A DNA stretch of 64,000 bases from Achromobacter sp. MYb9 (GTDB lineage: Bacteria; Pseudomonadota; Gammaproteobacteria; Burkholderiales; Burkholderiaceae_B). The notes under the pieces were generated by a model, which did no database searches, was not told the origin of the DNA, and saw only the letters and a list, made by a program, of their open reading frames with translations. Below are positions 42,184-51,210 of this stretch, one piece after another. The stretch is taken from positions 1 to 64,000 of the forward strand of contig NZ_PCOQ01000031.1 in the NCBI RefSeq assembly GCF_002975275.1, written 5' to 3'. Each line of letters opens with the position of its first letter. The first letter of the stretch is position 1. A program made the position numbers and the translations under genes.

Positions 42184-42465
42184 TTAGTCCTTGCGGCTGG
42201 TCACTTCAACCAGGTGATAACCGAACTGGGTCTTCACCGGGCCCTGAACCTCGCCAACCGGGGCGCTGAACACGACGGTATCGAATTCCTTGACCATCTG
42301 GCCCGGGCCGAAGGTGCCCAGGTTGCCACCGTCACGGCTCGACGGGCAGCTGGAGTTTTCCTTGGCGACTTGTGCGAAGTCAGCGCCGTTTTCAATGGCG
42401 GTCTTGAGTTCGTTGCACTTGGCTTCGGTGGAAACGAGGATGTGACGGGCGGAGGCTTGTGCCAT
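42184..42465 (-). CDS. ppiC: Peptidyl-prolyl cis-trans isomerase, small parvulin (PpiC)
   Basis: A 93-residue stand-alone parvulin that catalyses prolyl bond isomerisation in the cytoplasm. It has the family start ASARHILVSTEAKCNELK, SSCPSSRDGGNLGTFGPGQM and the end VKTQFGYHLVEVTSR, including the His pair and the Gly-rich loop. Length equals E. coli PpiC (93 residues). AAGGAG lies just before ATG 42465; a longer frame to 42588 is not family-like. It is monocistronic, with a terminator on its 3' side. Confidence 0.93.
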   Translation of the reverse strand: MAQASARHILVSTEAKCNELKTAIENGADFAQVAKENSSCPSSRDGGNLGTFGPGQMVKEFDTVVFSAPVGEVQGPVKTQFGYHLVEVTSRKD

Positions 42466-42693
42466 GGGGGCTCCTTGGGGGGAATGATTGAGGGAGGGGA
42501 GAGTAACGCATTTGGGCATACTCGCTACCTTGCAATCATAAACGGGGATTCGGGCGGCCCCGGACGGTGAGCCCGCCCGTTCTTGCATGTGCTTTCAAGT
42601 TACGCGGAAGAGAACCCGTTATGTTGCAAAAAGAAACGGTGCGCCATGCAGGCTCGGGTTCCGAGTAAATGACTCGGGTCCCAAGGCTTTTTC

Positions 42694-44829
42694 TCAGTCC
42701 GCCAACCAGTTCCGGAACGGCTCCAAATCCATTCCACTGGGCACATACCAGACCTTCCTGGTCTTATCCCACTGTGCCCCCAGCGCCTTCACCACGTCCT
42801 TGTTCTCATACGCGACCCGAAGGTCGCGGTGCCCCACGGCTTGTGTGGGTGCGGCCATGTTTCGACGTAACGCGGTATCCGCCCGTTTCTGAATTGCCGC
42901 CAGCTGCATCCGGTCTACAAACACACTACGCCGCGCCGGGTCCTCCGACGAGACCAGCGTCAGCCGCGTTTTCGTCCGTGTTGCCGCGACGTAAAACAGA
43001 TTCTCTTCTTCCCCCAATTCCCGCAGCGGATTCGGAAACTCTCCCGCGTCCAGGAACGGCAGGACGACGTGTGGGAATTCCTTGCCTTTCACGTTCACGA
43101 TGCAGTCCATCAAGACGGCGTTTTTCCCTGGCCGTCCACCGGCAAACGCTTCCGCGGCGCCGATCCATTCCGAGAACTGATTCAGCGTCTTTCCGGAATC
43201 CCGTGCCGTGGCGATGAATCCGGCGACAGACTTCGTAACCACCGACGCTTCGTAGGGATGGATGTACAGGCGCTTGGCCAATTTATCCATGTCCATGATG
43301 TTGCAGACTTGCTCCAGTGCGGGTTGGGCAAGGGAATCGACTGACAAGCCGCGCAGGTAAGACACGGCGTCCGCGATGCGTGTGCGGGCCGACACGCTGC
43401 CTACGCGCTGGATCTGGCCGTCGAAAAAGTGCTTCAGCGCCGACGGTTCTTTGGCCAGCGTGGTTTTGGCTTCGCGCAGTTCGTCGGGTTCCAGCGGCAC
43501 TTCCGCGAACGTGGCAAGCGCTTCCACGATGGCCTCGCGTGTCTTGGGAGACGCCACGTGATGGAAGTCGTCCAGGGCGATGGCGACCATGCCGCGCAGG
43601 AACAGAATCTCTTCGCGCAGCAGGTAGCTGTCCATGGTCAGCGTGCGATATTGCACGCCGGCGTTCATCAGGGCATTTTCTATTTCTATGGACTGGTGGG
43701 CGTCGCGGAACAGGATGCAGCACTGGTCCAGCGCCTGGCCGTCTTGCTTCCACTGCAGAACGGCTTTGACGACTTCGGCGCCGCAAGCGCCGGGCGCGCT
43801 GGCGTAGGTTCGTTCGTGGATATCCGTGCGCACAGGCAGATTCGAGTCGACGGGCTTCTGCTTGAAGGCTTCCATCGCGTAGGCCAGATGAGGGCCATGG
43901 CGGTACGTCATCGTCAACGGGAAATGGGCGCAGTCCGTAAAGCTGGCCGCGATGCGATGCTGCAGGAACGATTCGTCCGCGCCCAGGTGCGAATAAATGA
44001 CCTGGTCCTTGTCGCCGACGCCGACGAAGTAGGTGGTGTCGGCGCTGACCAGCGCTTCCACAATGCAGAACGACGCTTCGTTCATGTCATGCAGTTCGTC
44101 GCAGACCACCAGCTTGTAGCGGGGCAGGTCCAAACGCGAATCCGGATTGGACCGTAGCAGGCAGGCCAGATCATAGGTGGCGTCGAAAAAACCGCGGGCG
44201 TCGACATAGCCGAATACATCGACGCGCTGTTTCTCATATTCCACGGCCCACAGGTAATCCGTCAGCGGCAGTCTCAGGGTTTCTGCCGCGTAGACGGGAT
44301 CGTCGCCGCCATCCGGCGCAAGCGTCATCGTGGCTTTCAGCTTCAGCAGGTTGTCCAGGAACTGGCTGACGGCCGTGTTGTGCGTGCGGATATCCAGCAG
44401 GTCGGTGTACTGCGGATGGTTGCGCGCCACGTTCTCCAACACGGACAGCGCATAGTCCTGCTGTTCCCGTGTGGACGGCAGGGGTTCCGGCTTGCCGTCC
44501 TCGATGCCGGACAGCACGCGCCGTGCAAAATCTTCAACGGTTTGGACGTTGACCCGCTTGGCCGTGTTGTACGCGATGCCGACCTCTACCAAGCGCGCCT
44601 GCAGAACCTGCCGGGCTTCGTCGGTAAACGTCAGGCCAAGGATGTCTTCAGGCGGCAAGCCCCTGGCAAGCGCTTCGCCGATGCGCAGGGCCAGGGTCGT
44701 CGTCTTGGCGGCCCCCGCGTTGGCGACCACCAGACTGGTCCGGTTCCGCGAGGCCTGGATCTTTTTCTGTTCGTCGGTGGGAACGAATCCGGCAGGGAGG
44801 AACTGGGTCGAAGGGGAAGTTGTCGTCAT
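42694..44829 (-). CDS. UvrD/Rep-like superfamily 1 helicase with C-terminal DUF5710 domain
   Basis: A 711-residue ATP-dependent helicase-like protein. Walker A reads NAGAAKTTT (about residues 37-45) in place of the usual GSGKT core, motif Ia is LTFTDEARQVL, and Walker B reads VCDELHDMN rather than DEAQD. Motif III GVGDKDQVIY, motif IV LTMTYRHG, motif V NVKGKEFPHVVLP and motif VI YVAATRTKTRL are present. The last 45 residues (VAYENKDVVKALGAQWDKT, VWYVPSGMDLEPF) match DUF5710, a small domain found at ends of primases and topoisomerase-like proteins. ATG 44829 is chosen; the frame extends to 44970 without similarity. No nuclease partner is adjacent, so a repair role is likelier than a known defence system. 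Confidence 0.82.
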   Translation of the reverse strand: MTTTSPSTQFLPAGFVPTDEQKKIQASRNRTSLVVANAGAAKTTTLALRIGEALARGLPPEDILGLTFTDEARQVLQARLVEVGIAYNTAKRVNVQTVEDFARRVLSGIEDGKPEPLPSTREQQDYALSVLENVARNHPQYTDLLDIRTHNTAVSQFLDNLLKLKATMTLAPDGGDDPVYAAETLRLPLTDYLWAVEYEKQRVDVFGYVDARGFFDATYDLACLLRSNPDSRLDLPRYKLVVCDELHDMNEASFCIVEALVSADTTYFVGVGDKDQVIYSHLGADESFLQHRIAASFTDCAHFPLTMTYRHGPHLAYAMEAFKQKPVDSNLPVRTDIHERTYASAPGACGAEVVKAVLQWKQDGQALDQCCILFRDAHQSIEIENALMNAGVQYRTLTMDSYLLREEILFLRGMVAIALDDFHHVASPKTREAIVEALATFAEVPLEPDELREAKTTLAKEPSALKHFFDGQIQRVGSVSARTRIADAVSYLRGLSVDSLAQPALEQVCNIMDMDKLAKRLYIHPYEASVVTKSVAGFIATARDSGKTLNQFSEWIGAAEAFAGGRPGKNAVLMDCIVNVKGKEFPHVVLPFLDAGEFPNPLRELGEEENLFYVAATRTKTRLTLVSSEDPARRSVFVDRMQLAAIQKRADTALRRNMAAPTQAVGHRDLRVAYENKDVVKALGAQWDKTRKVWYVPSGMDLEPFRNWLAD

Positions 44830-44924
44830 CGGGGCGGTGAAGGCGCGAGCAGGAAGTCGCTGAGGAATGTCGCTGGGGTCAGACGCCAGTGTAACGATTC
44901 CGAAAGTGCGCCCGCGCAATGCAG

Positions 44925-44959
44925 ACGGCCGGCGGTCGCACAGGGCGGCCGCCGGCCGT
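44925..44959 (-). terminator. GC-rich hairpin downstream of the amino-acid binding protein gene
   Basis: ACGGCCGGCGG (44925-44935) and CCGCCGGCCGT (44949-44959) are perfectly complementary over 11 bases with a 13-base loop. It lies 46 bases past the stop of the minus-strand binding-protein gene. No U-run follows. Confidence 0.5.
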
Positions 44960-45004
44960 TCAGGCCCCATTACAGGGGCCTCGTATCACCCGCTAAGGCG
45001 GCGC

Positions 45005-46021
45005 TTAGCGCACCGGCCAGCCGTACATCAGGCCGCCATCACGGTACGACGCATTCAAGCCGCGCGACAGCTTCAGCGGGCTGCTGGGGCCCAGGTTCTT
45101 TTCAAAGCTCTCGCCGTAGTTGCCGATGTGCTTGATGATGTTGTAGGCCCACTTGTCGTCCACGCCCAGGTTCTTGCCCATGCCCGGGGTCACGCCCAGC
45201 AGGCGCTGCACATTGGGGTTGGTGCTTTTCAGCATCTCGTCCACGTTCTTCGACGTGATGCCATATTCCTCGGCCTCAAGCATGGCGAACATCGTCCAGC
45301 GGACCACGTTGAACCATTGTTCGTCGCCTTGGCGGACCATGGGGCCCAGCGGTTCCTTCGAGAAGTTTTCCGGCAGGATGTCGTACTTTTCCGGGTTCTC
45401 GAGGTTGGTGCGGGCGGCGGCCAGCTGCGACTTGTCGCCGGTGAACGCGTCGCAGCGTCCCACCGCGAAGGCGCGGATGATCTCGTCCAGGCGTTCCACC
45501 ACCACCGGCTTGAAGACGATGTTCTGCGAGCGGAACCAGTCGGACAGATTCAGTTCGGTCGTCGTGCCGGGCTGCACGCACACGGTCGCGCCGTCCAGCT
45601 CCTTGGCGCTTTTCACGTTCAGGGACTTGTTCACCATGATGCCCTGGCTGTCGTAGTAATTGACGCCGACGCCGATCAGGCCCAGGGTCGTGTCGCGGGT
45701 CAGCGACAGGGTCGTGTTGCGCGGCAGCACGTCCACTTCGCCGGATTGCAGCGCGGTGAAACGCTGCACGGCGCTGACGGCCATGATCTTGGATTTGGCG
45801 GGGTCGCCAAACATGGTGATGGCCAGCGCGCGGCACAGGTCGACGTCCAGGCCGATCCAGCCGCCCTTGCTGTCATTGACCGAAAAGCCGGCCACGCCGG
45901 TCGAGACGCCGCACTGGACAAAGCCCTTGTTCTTGACGCTGTCGAAAGTCACGCCAGCCGTGGCGGCCCAGGACGAAAGGAATAAGGCGGTGCCTGCCGC
46001 AACGTGTTTGAGTGCTTTCAT
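45005..46021 (-). CDS. General L-amino-acid ABC transporter binding protein (AapJ/BztA-like)
   Basis: A 338-residue type II periplasmic binding protein with signal peptide AAGTALFLSSWAATA. The mature part (FDSVKNKGFVQCGVSTGVAGF, GGWIGLDVDLCRALAITMF, LPRNTTLSLTRDTTLGL, CVQPGTTTELNLSDWF) follows the AapJ family closely, including the long C-terminus ending SYRDGGLMYGWPVR (cited in parts). GGAG precedes ATG 46021. AapJ normally heads aapJQMP with two permeases and an ATPase. None are next to it here, so it is an orphan copy that may use a translocator encoded elsewhere. Confidence 0.9.
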   Translation of the reverse strand: MKALKHVAAGTALFLSSWAATAGVTFDSVKNKGFVQCGVSTGVAGFSVNDSKGGWIGLDVDLCRALAITMFGDPAKSKIMAVSAVQRFTALQSGEVDVLPRNTTLSLTRDTTLGLIGVGVNYYDSQGIMVNKSLNVKSAKELDGATVCVQPGTTTELNLSDWFRSQNIVFKPVVVERLDEIIRAFAVGRCDAFTGDKSQLAAARTNLENPEKYDILPENFSKEPLGPMVRQGDEQWFNVVRWTMFAMLEAEEYGITSKNVDEMLKSTNPNVQRLLGVTPGMGKNLGVDDKWAYNIIKHIGNYGESFEKNLGPSSPLKLSRGLNASYRDGGLMYGWPVR

Positions 46022-46184
46022 GGTGTCTCCGCGCGATGGGCGCATTGGTATTCTGTCGGCCGCGGGCCGAGGTGCGCGGAATGGTAGCCACGCCGTCTGG
46101 GCGGGAGTATCAGGGAATTCCCGTTAAATCCACTGGGCGGAATTTACGCGGGATAATTCTTGCGGGCCAACACAGGGGTGATAA

Positions 46185-47321
46185 ATGAACCAGAAAGAAC
46201 CACCGGAAGACGCTGGCGACGGCGGTCAGCCCCGGCACCGCCCGGGACGTGGCTTCGTCAAGCAGCAGGTGCAAGGCACGTGGCGCGAACTGACCCGCGT
46301 CAATGCCAGCGACCGGCGTTGGGAAATGCCACTGGCGGCCGCGCTGTCTTCCGGCTTGCCATTAATGGTGGGCGCGTATTTTGGCCGCATGGACTATGGC
46401 CTGATGTCCAGCCTTGGCGGCATGGTGTTTCTTAGCCTGCCCAATACTTCACTTGCGCAACGGATGATGATGTTGCTGGCCGCCTCGTTCGGCATGGTGG
46501 CCTGCTACGCCGTTGGCGCGCTGACCCAGTTCTGGCCGACCGCGATGATTGCCGCGCTGACCGTCATCGCCATTTTGGTGAACATGGTGTGCCGCTGCTA
46601 TCGGCTGGGGCCGCCGGGCAGCCTGTTCTTCATCATGGCCACCGCCATTGCCGCGTATACCCCCGGGCATATCGAAGATGTGCCGATGCGCGTCGGCATG
46701 GTCGCGCTGGGATGCCTGGTGGCCTGCCTGGTGGCGTTTGCGTATTGCCTGCACATGACGCGCGTGGCGCCACCGCCGCCGGAAGCCGTGCCGCCCAAAC
46801 CCACGTTTGATTTTGTTGTGTACGACTCGGTCATCATCGGCCTGTTCGTGGGCATTTCCTTGCTGGTGGCCGAATTACTGCAACTGCCACGCCCGTATTG
46901 GGTGCCGGTCAGTTGCCTGGCGATTATCCAGGGGGCAAGCCTGTGGGCCGCGTGGAATCGGCAACTGCATCGGATACTGGGAACGGCGGTAGGTTTGTGC
47001 GTGGCGTGGGCGTTATTGAGCCTGCCGTTGAATGTGTGGACGCTTGCCTTGGTGATGATGGCGCTGTCATTCGGTATTGAAACGCTGGTGGTCAGGCACT
47101 ATGCCAGCGCGGTGGCGCTGATTACGCCGTTGACCATATTCCTGGCCGAAGCGCCGCATCTGGGCCAGGGCTATCCCGCCGACGTCATTGAAGCGCGGTT
47201 TGTGGATACGGTCATTGGCGCGTTCATCGGGGTGCTGGGCGCCGTGTTGCTGCATAACCAGCGCATCCGGCCACGCCTAAGCCGGTGGATGCGTGCGGTG
47301 CTGCCGAACCGGGTGAACTGA
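46185..47321 (+). CDS. FUSC-family membrane protein
   Basis: A 378-residue inner-membrane protein with two blocks of hydrophobic helices separated by a polar loop near residues 190-210 (HMTRVAPPPPEAVPPKPTF). It has an N-terminal cytoplasmic stretch with WRELTRVNASDRRWEMPLAA and a second block starting VISCL-like PYWVPVSCLAIIQGASLWAA. This two-block pattern is that of FUSC/aromatic acid exporter-like proteins related to AaeB and YccS, which export aromatic acids or similar toxins. The ribosome site is AGGGGTGATAA. It stands alone between divergent and convergent neighbours. Confidence 0.82.
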   Translation: MNQKEPPEDAGDGGQPRHRPGRGFVKQQVQGTWRELTRVNASDRRWEMPLAAALSSGLPLMVGAYFGRMDYGLMSSLGGMVFLSLPNTSLAQRMMMLLAASFGMVACYAVGALTQFWPTAMIAALTVIAILVNMVCRCYRLGPPGSLFFIMATAIAAYTPGHIEDVPMRVGMVALGCLVACLVAFAYCLHMTRVAPPPPEAVPPKPTFDFVVYDSVIIGLFVGISLLVAELLQLPRPYWVPVSCLAIIQGASLWAAWNRQLHRILGTAVGLCVAWALLSLPLNVWTLALVMMALSFGIETLVVRHYASAVALITPLTIFLAEAPHLGQGYPADVIEARFVDTVIGAFIGVLGAVLLHNQRIRPRLSRWMRAVLPNRVN

Positions 47322-47376
47322 TTGCGCTGGCTCGGGCCTGCGGATGCCGCCCGTTGCCCTTATGTTTGCGTAGCGC

Positions 47377-48357
47377 TTATCCGCCCGTGGCCGCCAGCCC
47401 CGCCACGCAATAGGGGCAATCGGCATCCGGCGGGGGGAGTGGCGCCGTGCCACCCTCCACGGCCGCCCGATGCAAACATTCATGCGACAGCCACTGGCTC
47501 AGGCGGTCATAGCTTTCCATGTTGCTGCGCCAATTCGGCGCGCACAGGTAATACCCCAGCGGGCTTTCAAACGTGCGGTCGAACACATCGACCAGCTGTC
47601 CCGTCGCCAGTTCCTTTTCGATCAGGCAATGCGGCATCAAGGCCACCCCGAAGCCGGACGATGCCGCCTGGATAATCATTGAAAACAGATTGAACCCGGG
47701 GCCAAAGCGCGCGCGGTCATAATCGCCGATATACGTCGAGAACCAATATTCCCAAGACAGCGGAATCTCGATGTGCTGTAGCAGTGTGCACTGCTTGATA
47801 TCTTCCAGGCTGTTGATGGGGTGCTGTTCCAGATAATCGCGCGAACACACCAGGCGGGTTTCACGCCCGGTCAGGTACTTGGCATCGCCATCGTGCCAAT
47901 CCCCGTAGCCATACTGAATGGATGCATCGAAATCCAGTTCAGTGCTTTTGTAATCCGCCACGCTGTAGCGCACGAAGTTGACCGAGATATCGGGATTGAA
48001 GGCGCGAAACGTTTTCAGCCGGGGAAACAGCCACTGCGCGGCGAAAGTGGGCGCCGCCGATACGTTCAACGACTTGGCCGACTGCTGCGTGGCCATGACC
48101 TGCGACGTGGCGCTTTCCAGCGTATGCAGCGCGGGCCGGATCAGGCTGAGATACGTGGCGCCCATGCGTGTCAGCTGCAAGCCATTGGTGGCGCGGATGA
48201 ACAGCGCGTGGCCCAGATAGCTTTCCAGCGTGGCAATGTGCCGGCTGATCGCGCTTTGCGTCACGAACAGTTCCTTGCCCGCCTTGGAGAACGACAGATG
48301 GCGTGCCGCTGCGGTGAACGCGTTCAACTCGGACAGGGTGGGGCAGCGACGTCTCAT
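47377..48357 (-). CDS. LysR-family transcriptional regulator (GcvA-like)
   Basis: A 326-residue regulator with a winged helix (LSELNAFTAAARHLSFSKA, TQSAISRHIATLESYLG) and a LysR substrate domain with the GcvA-subgroup features FPRLKTFRAFNPDISVNF and FDASIQYGYGDWHDGDAKYL (cited in parts). It diverges from the amidohydrolase-MFS-GAF gene set, and a LysR-type box lies between, so it is the likely activator of that operon. The C-terminus carries a CLHRAAVEGGTAPLPPPDADCPYC extension with three cysteines, unusual for the family (cited in part as PDADCPYC). Confidence 0.88.
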   Translation of the reverse strand: MRRRCPTLSELNAFTAAARHLSFSKAGKELFVTQSAISRHIATLESYLGHALFIRATNGLQLTRMGATYLSLIRPALHTLESATSQVMATQQSAKSLNVSAAPTFAAQWLFPRLKTFRAFNPDISVNFVRYSVADYKSTELDFDASIQYGYGDWHDGDAKYLTGRETRLVCSRDYLEQHPINSLEDIKQCTLLQHIEIPLSWEYWFSTYIGDYDRARFGPGFNLFSMIIQAASSGFGVALMPHCLIEKELATGQLVDVFDRTFESPLGYYLCAPNWRSNMESYDRLSQWLSHECLHRAAVEGGTAPLPPPDADCPYCVAGLAATGG

Positions 48358-48453
48358 GGTGGTGTGCGAAATCCCGCTATGCGTTGCGGATAGGGAATGC
48401 GGATACGTAATCCAGATATGAAGCCGTGTGGACGTGAGCCCCGCAAAGGGGGG

Positions 48454-48470
48454 TATGAGTAAAGCTCATA
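48454..48470. promoter_or_regulatory. LysR-type binding box between LysR and amidohydrolase genes
   Basis: TATGAG (48454-48459) and CTCATA (48465-48470) are perfect inverted arms around TAAAG, fitting the T-N11-A dyad that LysR proteins bind. It lies 97 bases from the regulator start and 121 from the amidohydrolase start, within the 233-bp divergent region. Confidence 0.6.
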
Positions 48471-48590
48471 AGGCTGTTCAATTTTGTGTCGAACGCCTAA
48501 GGGGAGACCCGGTATCGGACGTTTGGATTGTACCGGTAGAGTTCGCCATGCTGAATTTCCTGCATGTTGAACAGATAGCGTGATTTATTT

Positions 48591-49820
48591 ATGAAGCCGG
48601 TTGTTGTTAAGAATTGCAAGATCTTGAATACCCGATCATTGGTCCTCGAAGACGCGGCCAACGTATTGATCGAAGACGGAATGATCTCCCGCATCAGCGC
48701 CGACGACCTGACGGTGCCCGACGCCGAAGTGGTCGACGCCAAGGGCATGACCTTGATGCCGGGCATGATTGACTGCCACGTGCACGTGGTGGCCTCGTCG
48801 TTCAACCTGGGGCGCGTGGCGGCGCTGCCGAATGCGCTGGCGCTGCTGCGCGCGCTGCCCATCATGCAGGGCATGCTGGACCGGGGCTTCACGTCGGTAC
48901 GCGATGCCGGCGGGGCGGATTGGGCCCTGGCGCAAGCCGTGCTGGATGGCGTGGTCGATGGCCCGCGCCTGTTCTGCTCGGGCAAGGCCTTGTCGCAGAC
49001 GGGCGGCCATGGCGACTTCCGGCCGCGTAACGACGAACTGGACCCGTGCCCGTGCTCGGTCAAGATCGGCAACATCGGCCGCGTGGTTGACGGCGTCGAC
49101 AACTGCCGCCTGGCCGTGCGCGAAGAAATCCTGAAAGGCGCCACGCAGATCAAGGTCATGGCGTCGGGCGGCGTGGCGTCGCCGAACGACCCGATCCAGA
49201 ACCTGGGGTTTTCAGAATCCGAATTGATCGCCATCGTTGAAGAAGCCAGCAATGCCAACACCTATGTGATGGCGCATGCCTACACGCCGCGCGCCATCAC
49301 GCGTGCCGTGCGCTGCGGCGTTCGTACCATCGAACACGGCAACCTGGTTGACCGCGAGGCAGCCGAGGTGATGAAGGAACACGGCGCCTACATGGTGCCC
49401 ACGCTGATCACCTACGAAGGGCTGGCCAATGACGGCGAGCGCTATGGCCTGCCGGCCGACTCGGTCAAGAAGATCGCCACCGTGCGCACGCAAGGCTTGA
49501 AGGCGCTGGAAATCCTGGACGACGTCGGCGTGAAGATGGGCTACGGCAGCGACCTGCTGGGCGAAACCCACTACATGCAAGCCGACGAGCTGCCCTTGCG
49601 CGCCCGCGTGCTGGGCAACGCCAAGGTGATCCAGCAAGCCACGTTGATCGGCGCCGAAATCCTGAACCAGGAAGGCCTGCTGGGCGAAGTCCGCGAAGGC
49701 GCGCACGCCGACCTGCTGCTGGTCGACGGCAACCCGCTGGACGACATTGCCCTGTTGACGCAGCCCGATTCCATCAAGCTCATCATGAACCGCGGCTTGT
49801 TGCACAAGAACGCCTGCTGA
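48591..49820 (+). CDS. Metal-dependent amidohydrolase (imidazolonepropionase/Xaa-Pro dipeptidase-like)
   Basis: A 409-residue TIM-barrel hydrolase of the amidohydrolase superfamily. Metal ligands are visible as the HxH of IDCHVHVVAS near residue 60, the carboxylated-lysine region IKVMASGGVASPNDP near 190, histidines in VMAHAYTPRAI and IEHGNLVD, and the C-terminal Asp in GYGSDLLGETH. ATG 48591 has no clear Shine-Dalgarno. It is followed 34 bases later by an MFS transporter and a GAF protein, suggesting uptake and hydrolysis of a cyclic amide, dipeptide or carbamate. The substrate is unknown. Confidence 0.87.
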   Translation: MKPVVVKNCKILNTRSLVLEDAANVLIEDGMISRISADDLTVPDAEVVDAKGMTLMPGMIDCHVHVVASSFNLGRVAALPNALALLRALPIMQGMLDRGFTSVRDAGGADWALAQAVLDGVVDGPRLFCSGKALSQTGGHGDFRPRNDELDPCPCSVKIGNIGRVVDGVDNCRLAVREEILKGATQIKVMASGGVASPNDPIQNLGFSESELIAIVEEASNANTYVMAHAYTPRAITRAVRCGVRTIEHGNLVDREAAEVMKEHGAYMVPTLITYEGLANDGERYGLPADSVKKIATVRTQGLKALEILDDVGVKMGYGSDLLGETHYMQADELPLRARVLGNAKVIQQATLIGAEILNQEGLLGEVREGAHADLLLVDGNPLDDIALLTQPDSIKLIMNRGLLHKNAC

Positions 49821-49854
49821 CGTTCTTTCACCCTTACTCCCGGAAATCTTCACC

Positions 49855-51210
49855 ATGTATTCCGTATCGGACCGCCTGGAGCGGCTGCCGTTTTCCAGCT
49901 TCCATTTCAGGTTGCTGATGATCGGCGGCCTGGGACTTGCGTTTGAAGCGCTGGACGCCGGCATCATCGCCTTCATCATCCCTTCGTTGCGCACGCAGTG
50001 GGGCTTATCCACCGGCCAGATCGGCTGGATCGCCAGCAGCACGTACGTGGGCTTTCTGGTGGGCGCGCTGTTCTCGGGCATCCTGGGTGACCGCTACGGC
50101 CGCAAGAAAATCATGATGTGGGCGTTGATGCTGTTCTGCGTCGCCACGTTCATCAACGCGTTTGCGCGCAACTACCACGAGTTCTACATCCTGCGCATGA
50201 TCGCCGGCATTGGCATGGGAGCGGAAGGCGCCATCATCGCGCCGTACCTGGCCGAATTCGTCAGCAGCAAATACCGTGGCCGCTTCACGGGCGCGCTGGC
50301 GGGCTTCTTTTCGTTCGGCTTCGTGCTGTCGGCCTTGCTGGGCTATTTCATCGTTCCGATGAGCGACGACGGCTGGCGCTGGATCATGGTGATTGCCTCC
50401 GTGCCGGTGGTGTTTTTGCTGTGGTGGCGCAAGTCGCTGTTTGAATCGCCGCGCTGGCTTGAACACACGGGCCAGACCGCCGAAGCCGACCGCATCTGCT
50501 CGGCCATCGAGGCCGAAGTGCAGCAGAAGCTGGGCCATCCGCTGCCCATGCCCATCGCGACGCGCCGTGCCGCCACCGCCGCCGAAAACCCGCAAAGCGC
50601 GATGGACAAGCTGACGTCCTTGTTCTCGAAGACCTACCTGGGCACGACCGTGCTGGTGTGGGTGTTCTGGATCACCGTGCTGTTCTGCTACTACGCCTTC
50701 CTGGTGTGGATTCCCAGCCTGTTGGTCGAACGCGGCTTCACGATCACCAAGAGTTTTTCGTACACCATCCTGATCTATCTGTCGCAGATTCCGGGCTACT
50801 TCTCGGCCGCGTATTTCAACGACAGGATTGGCCGCAAATACACGATCCTGATCTACATGCTGTTGTCGTGCCTGTCGGCGCTGGGCCTGGCGCTGGCCAG
50901 CGGCGAACACCAGATCATCATGCTGAGCATGTTGCTGTCGTTCGGCATGAATGGCGTGATCGCGGGCCAGTACACCTACACCGCCGAGATCTATCCCACC
51001 TCCATCCGGGCGACCGGCATGGGCGCTGCGTCGGCCTTTGCGCGGATCGGTTCGATTGCTTCTCCGACCATCGTGGGCGTGGCGTATCCGGTGTTGGGCT
51101 TTGCGGGGGTGTTCGCGATGATGACGGCGATTCTGCTCGTCGGCGGCCTGGGCATCCTGTTCTTTGGCAAGAACACGCGCGGCGTCGTTCTTGAGGAGAT
51201 CAACGCATGA
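49855..51210 (+). CDS. MFS transporter, aromatic acid/metabolite:H+ symporter type
   Basis: A 451-residue transporter with 12 predicted helices. It has motif A at GDRYGRKKIMMW and its repeat DRIGRKYTILIYM, and the family-specific charged TM1 EALDAGIIAFIIPSL. Sequences of this kind belong to the sugar-porter/AAHS-like group that imports aromatic or other carboxylic acids with protons. It is flanked by an amidohydrolase and, with a four-base ATGA overlap, a GAF-domain gene, so it probably imports the amidohydrolase substrate. Confidence 0.9.
   Translation: MYSVSDRLERLPFSSFHFRLLMIGGLGLAFEALDAGIIAFIIPSLRTQWGLSTGQIGWIASSTYVGFLVGALFSGILGDRYGRKKIMMWALMLFCVATFINAFARNYHEFYILRMIAGIGMGAEGAIIAPYLAEFVSSKYRGRFTGALAGFFSFGFVLSALLGYFIVPMSDDGWRWIMVIASVPVVFLLWWRKSLFESPRWLEHTGQTAEADRICSAIEAEVQQKLGHPLPMPIATRRAATAAENPQSAMDKLTSLFSKTYLGTTVLVWVFWITVLFCYYAFLVWIPSLLVERGFTITKSFSYTILIYLSQIPGYFSAAYFNDRIGRKYTILIYMLLSCLSALGLALASGEHQIIMLSMLLSFGMNGVIAGQYTYTAEIYPTSIRATGMGAASAFARIGSIASPTIVGVAYPVLGFAGVFAMMTAILLVGGLGILFFGKNTRGVVLEEINA

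Noticed and set aside
42694-44829. A phage-defence or Gabija/RecBCD-like system around the helicase
   Set aside because: No nuclease, TOPRIM or other partner gene is adjacent; the neighbours are a parvulin and an amino-acid binding protein.
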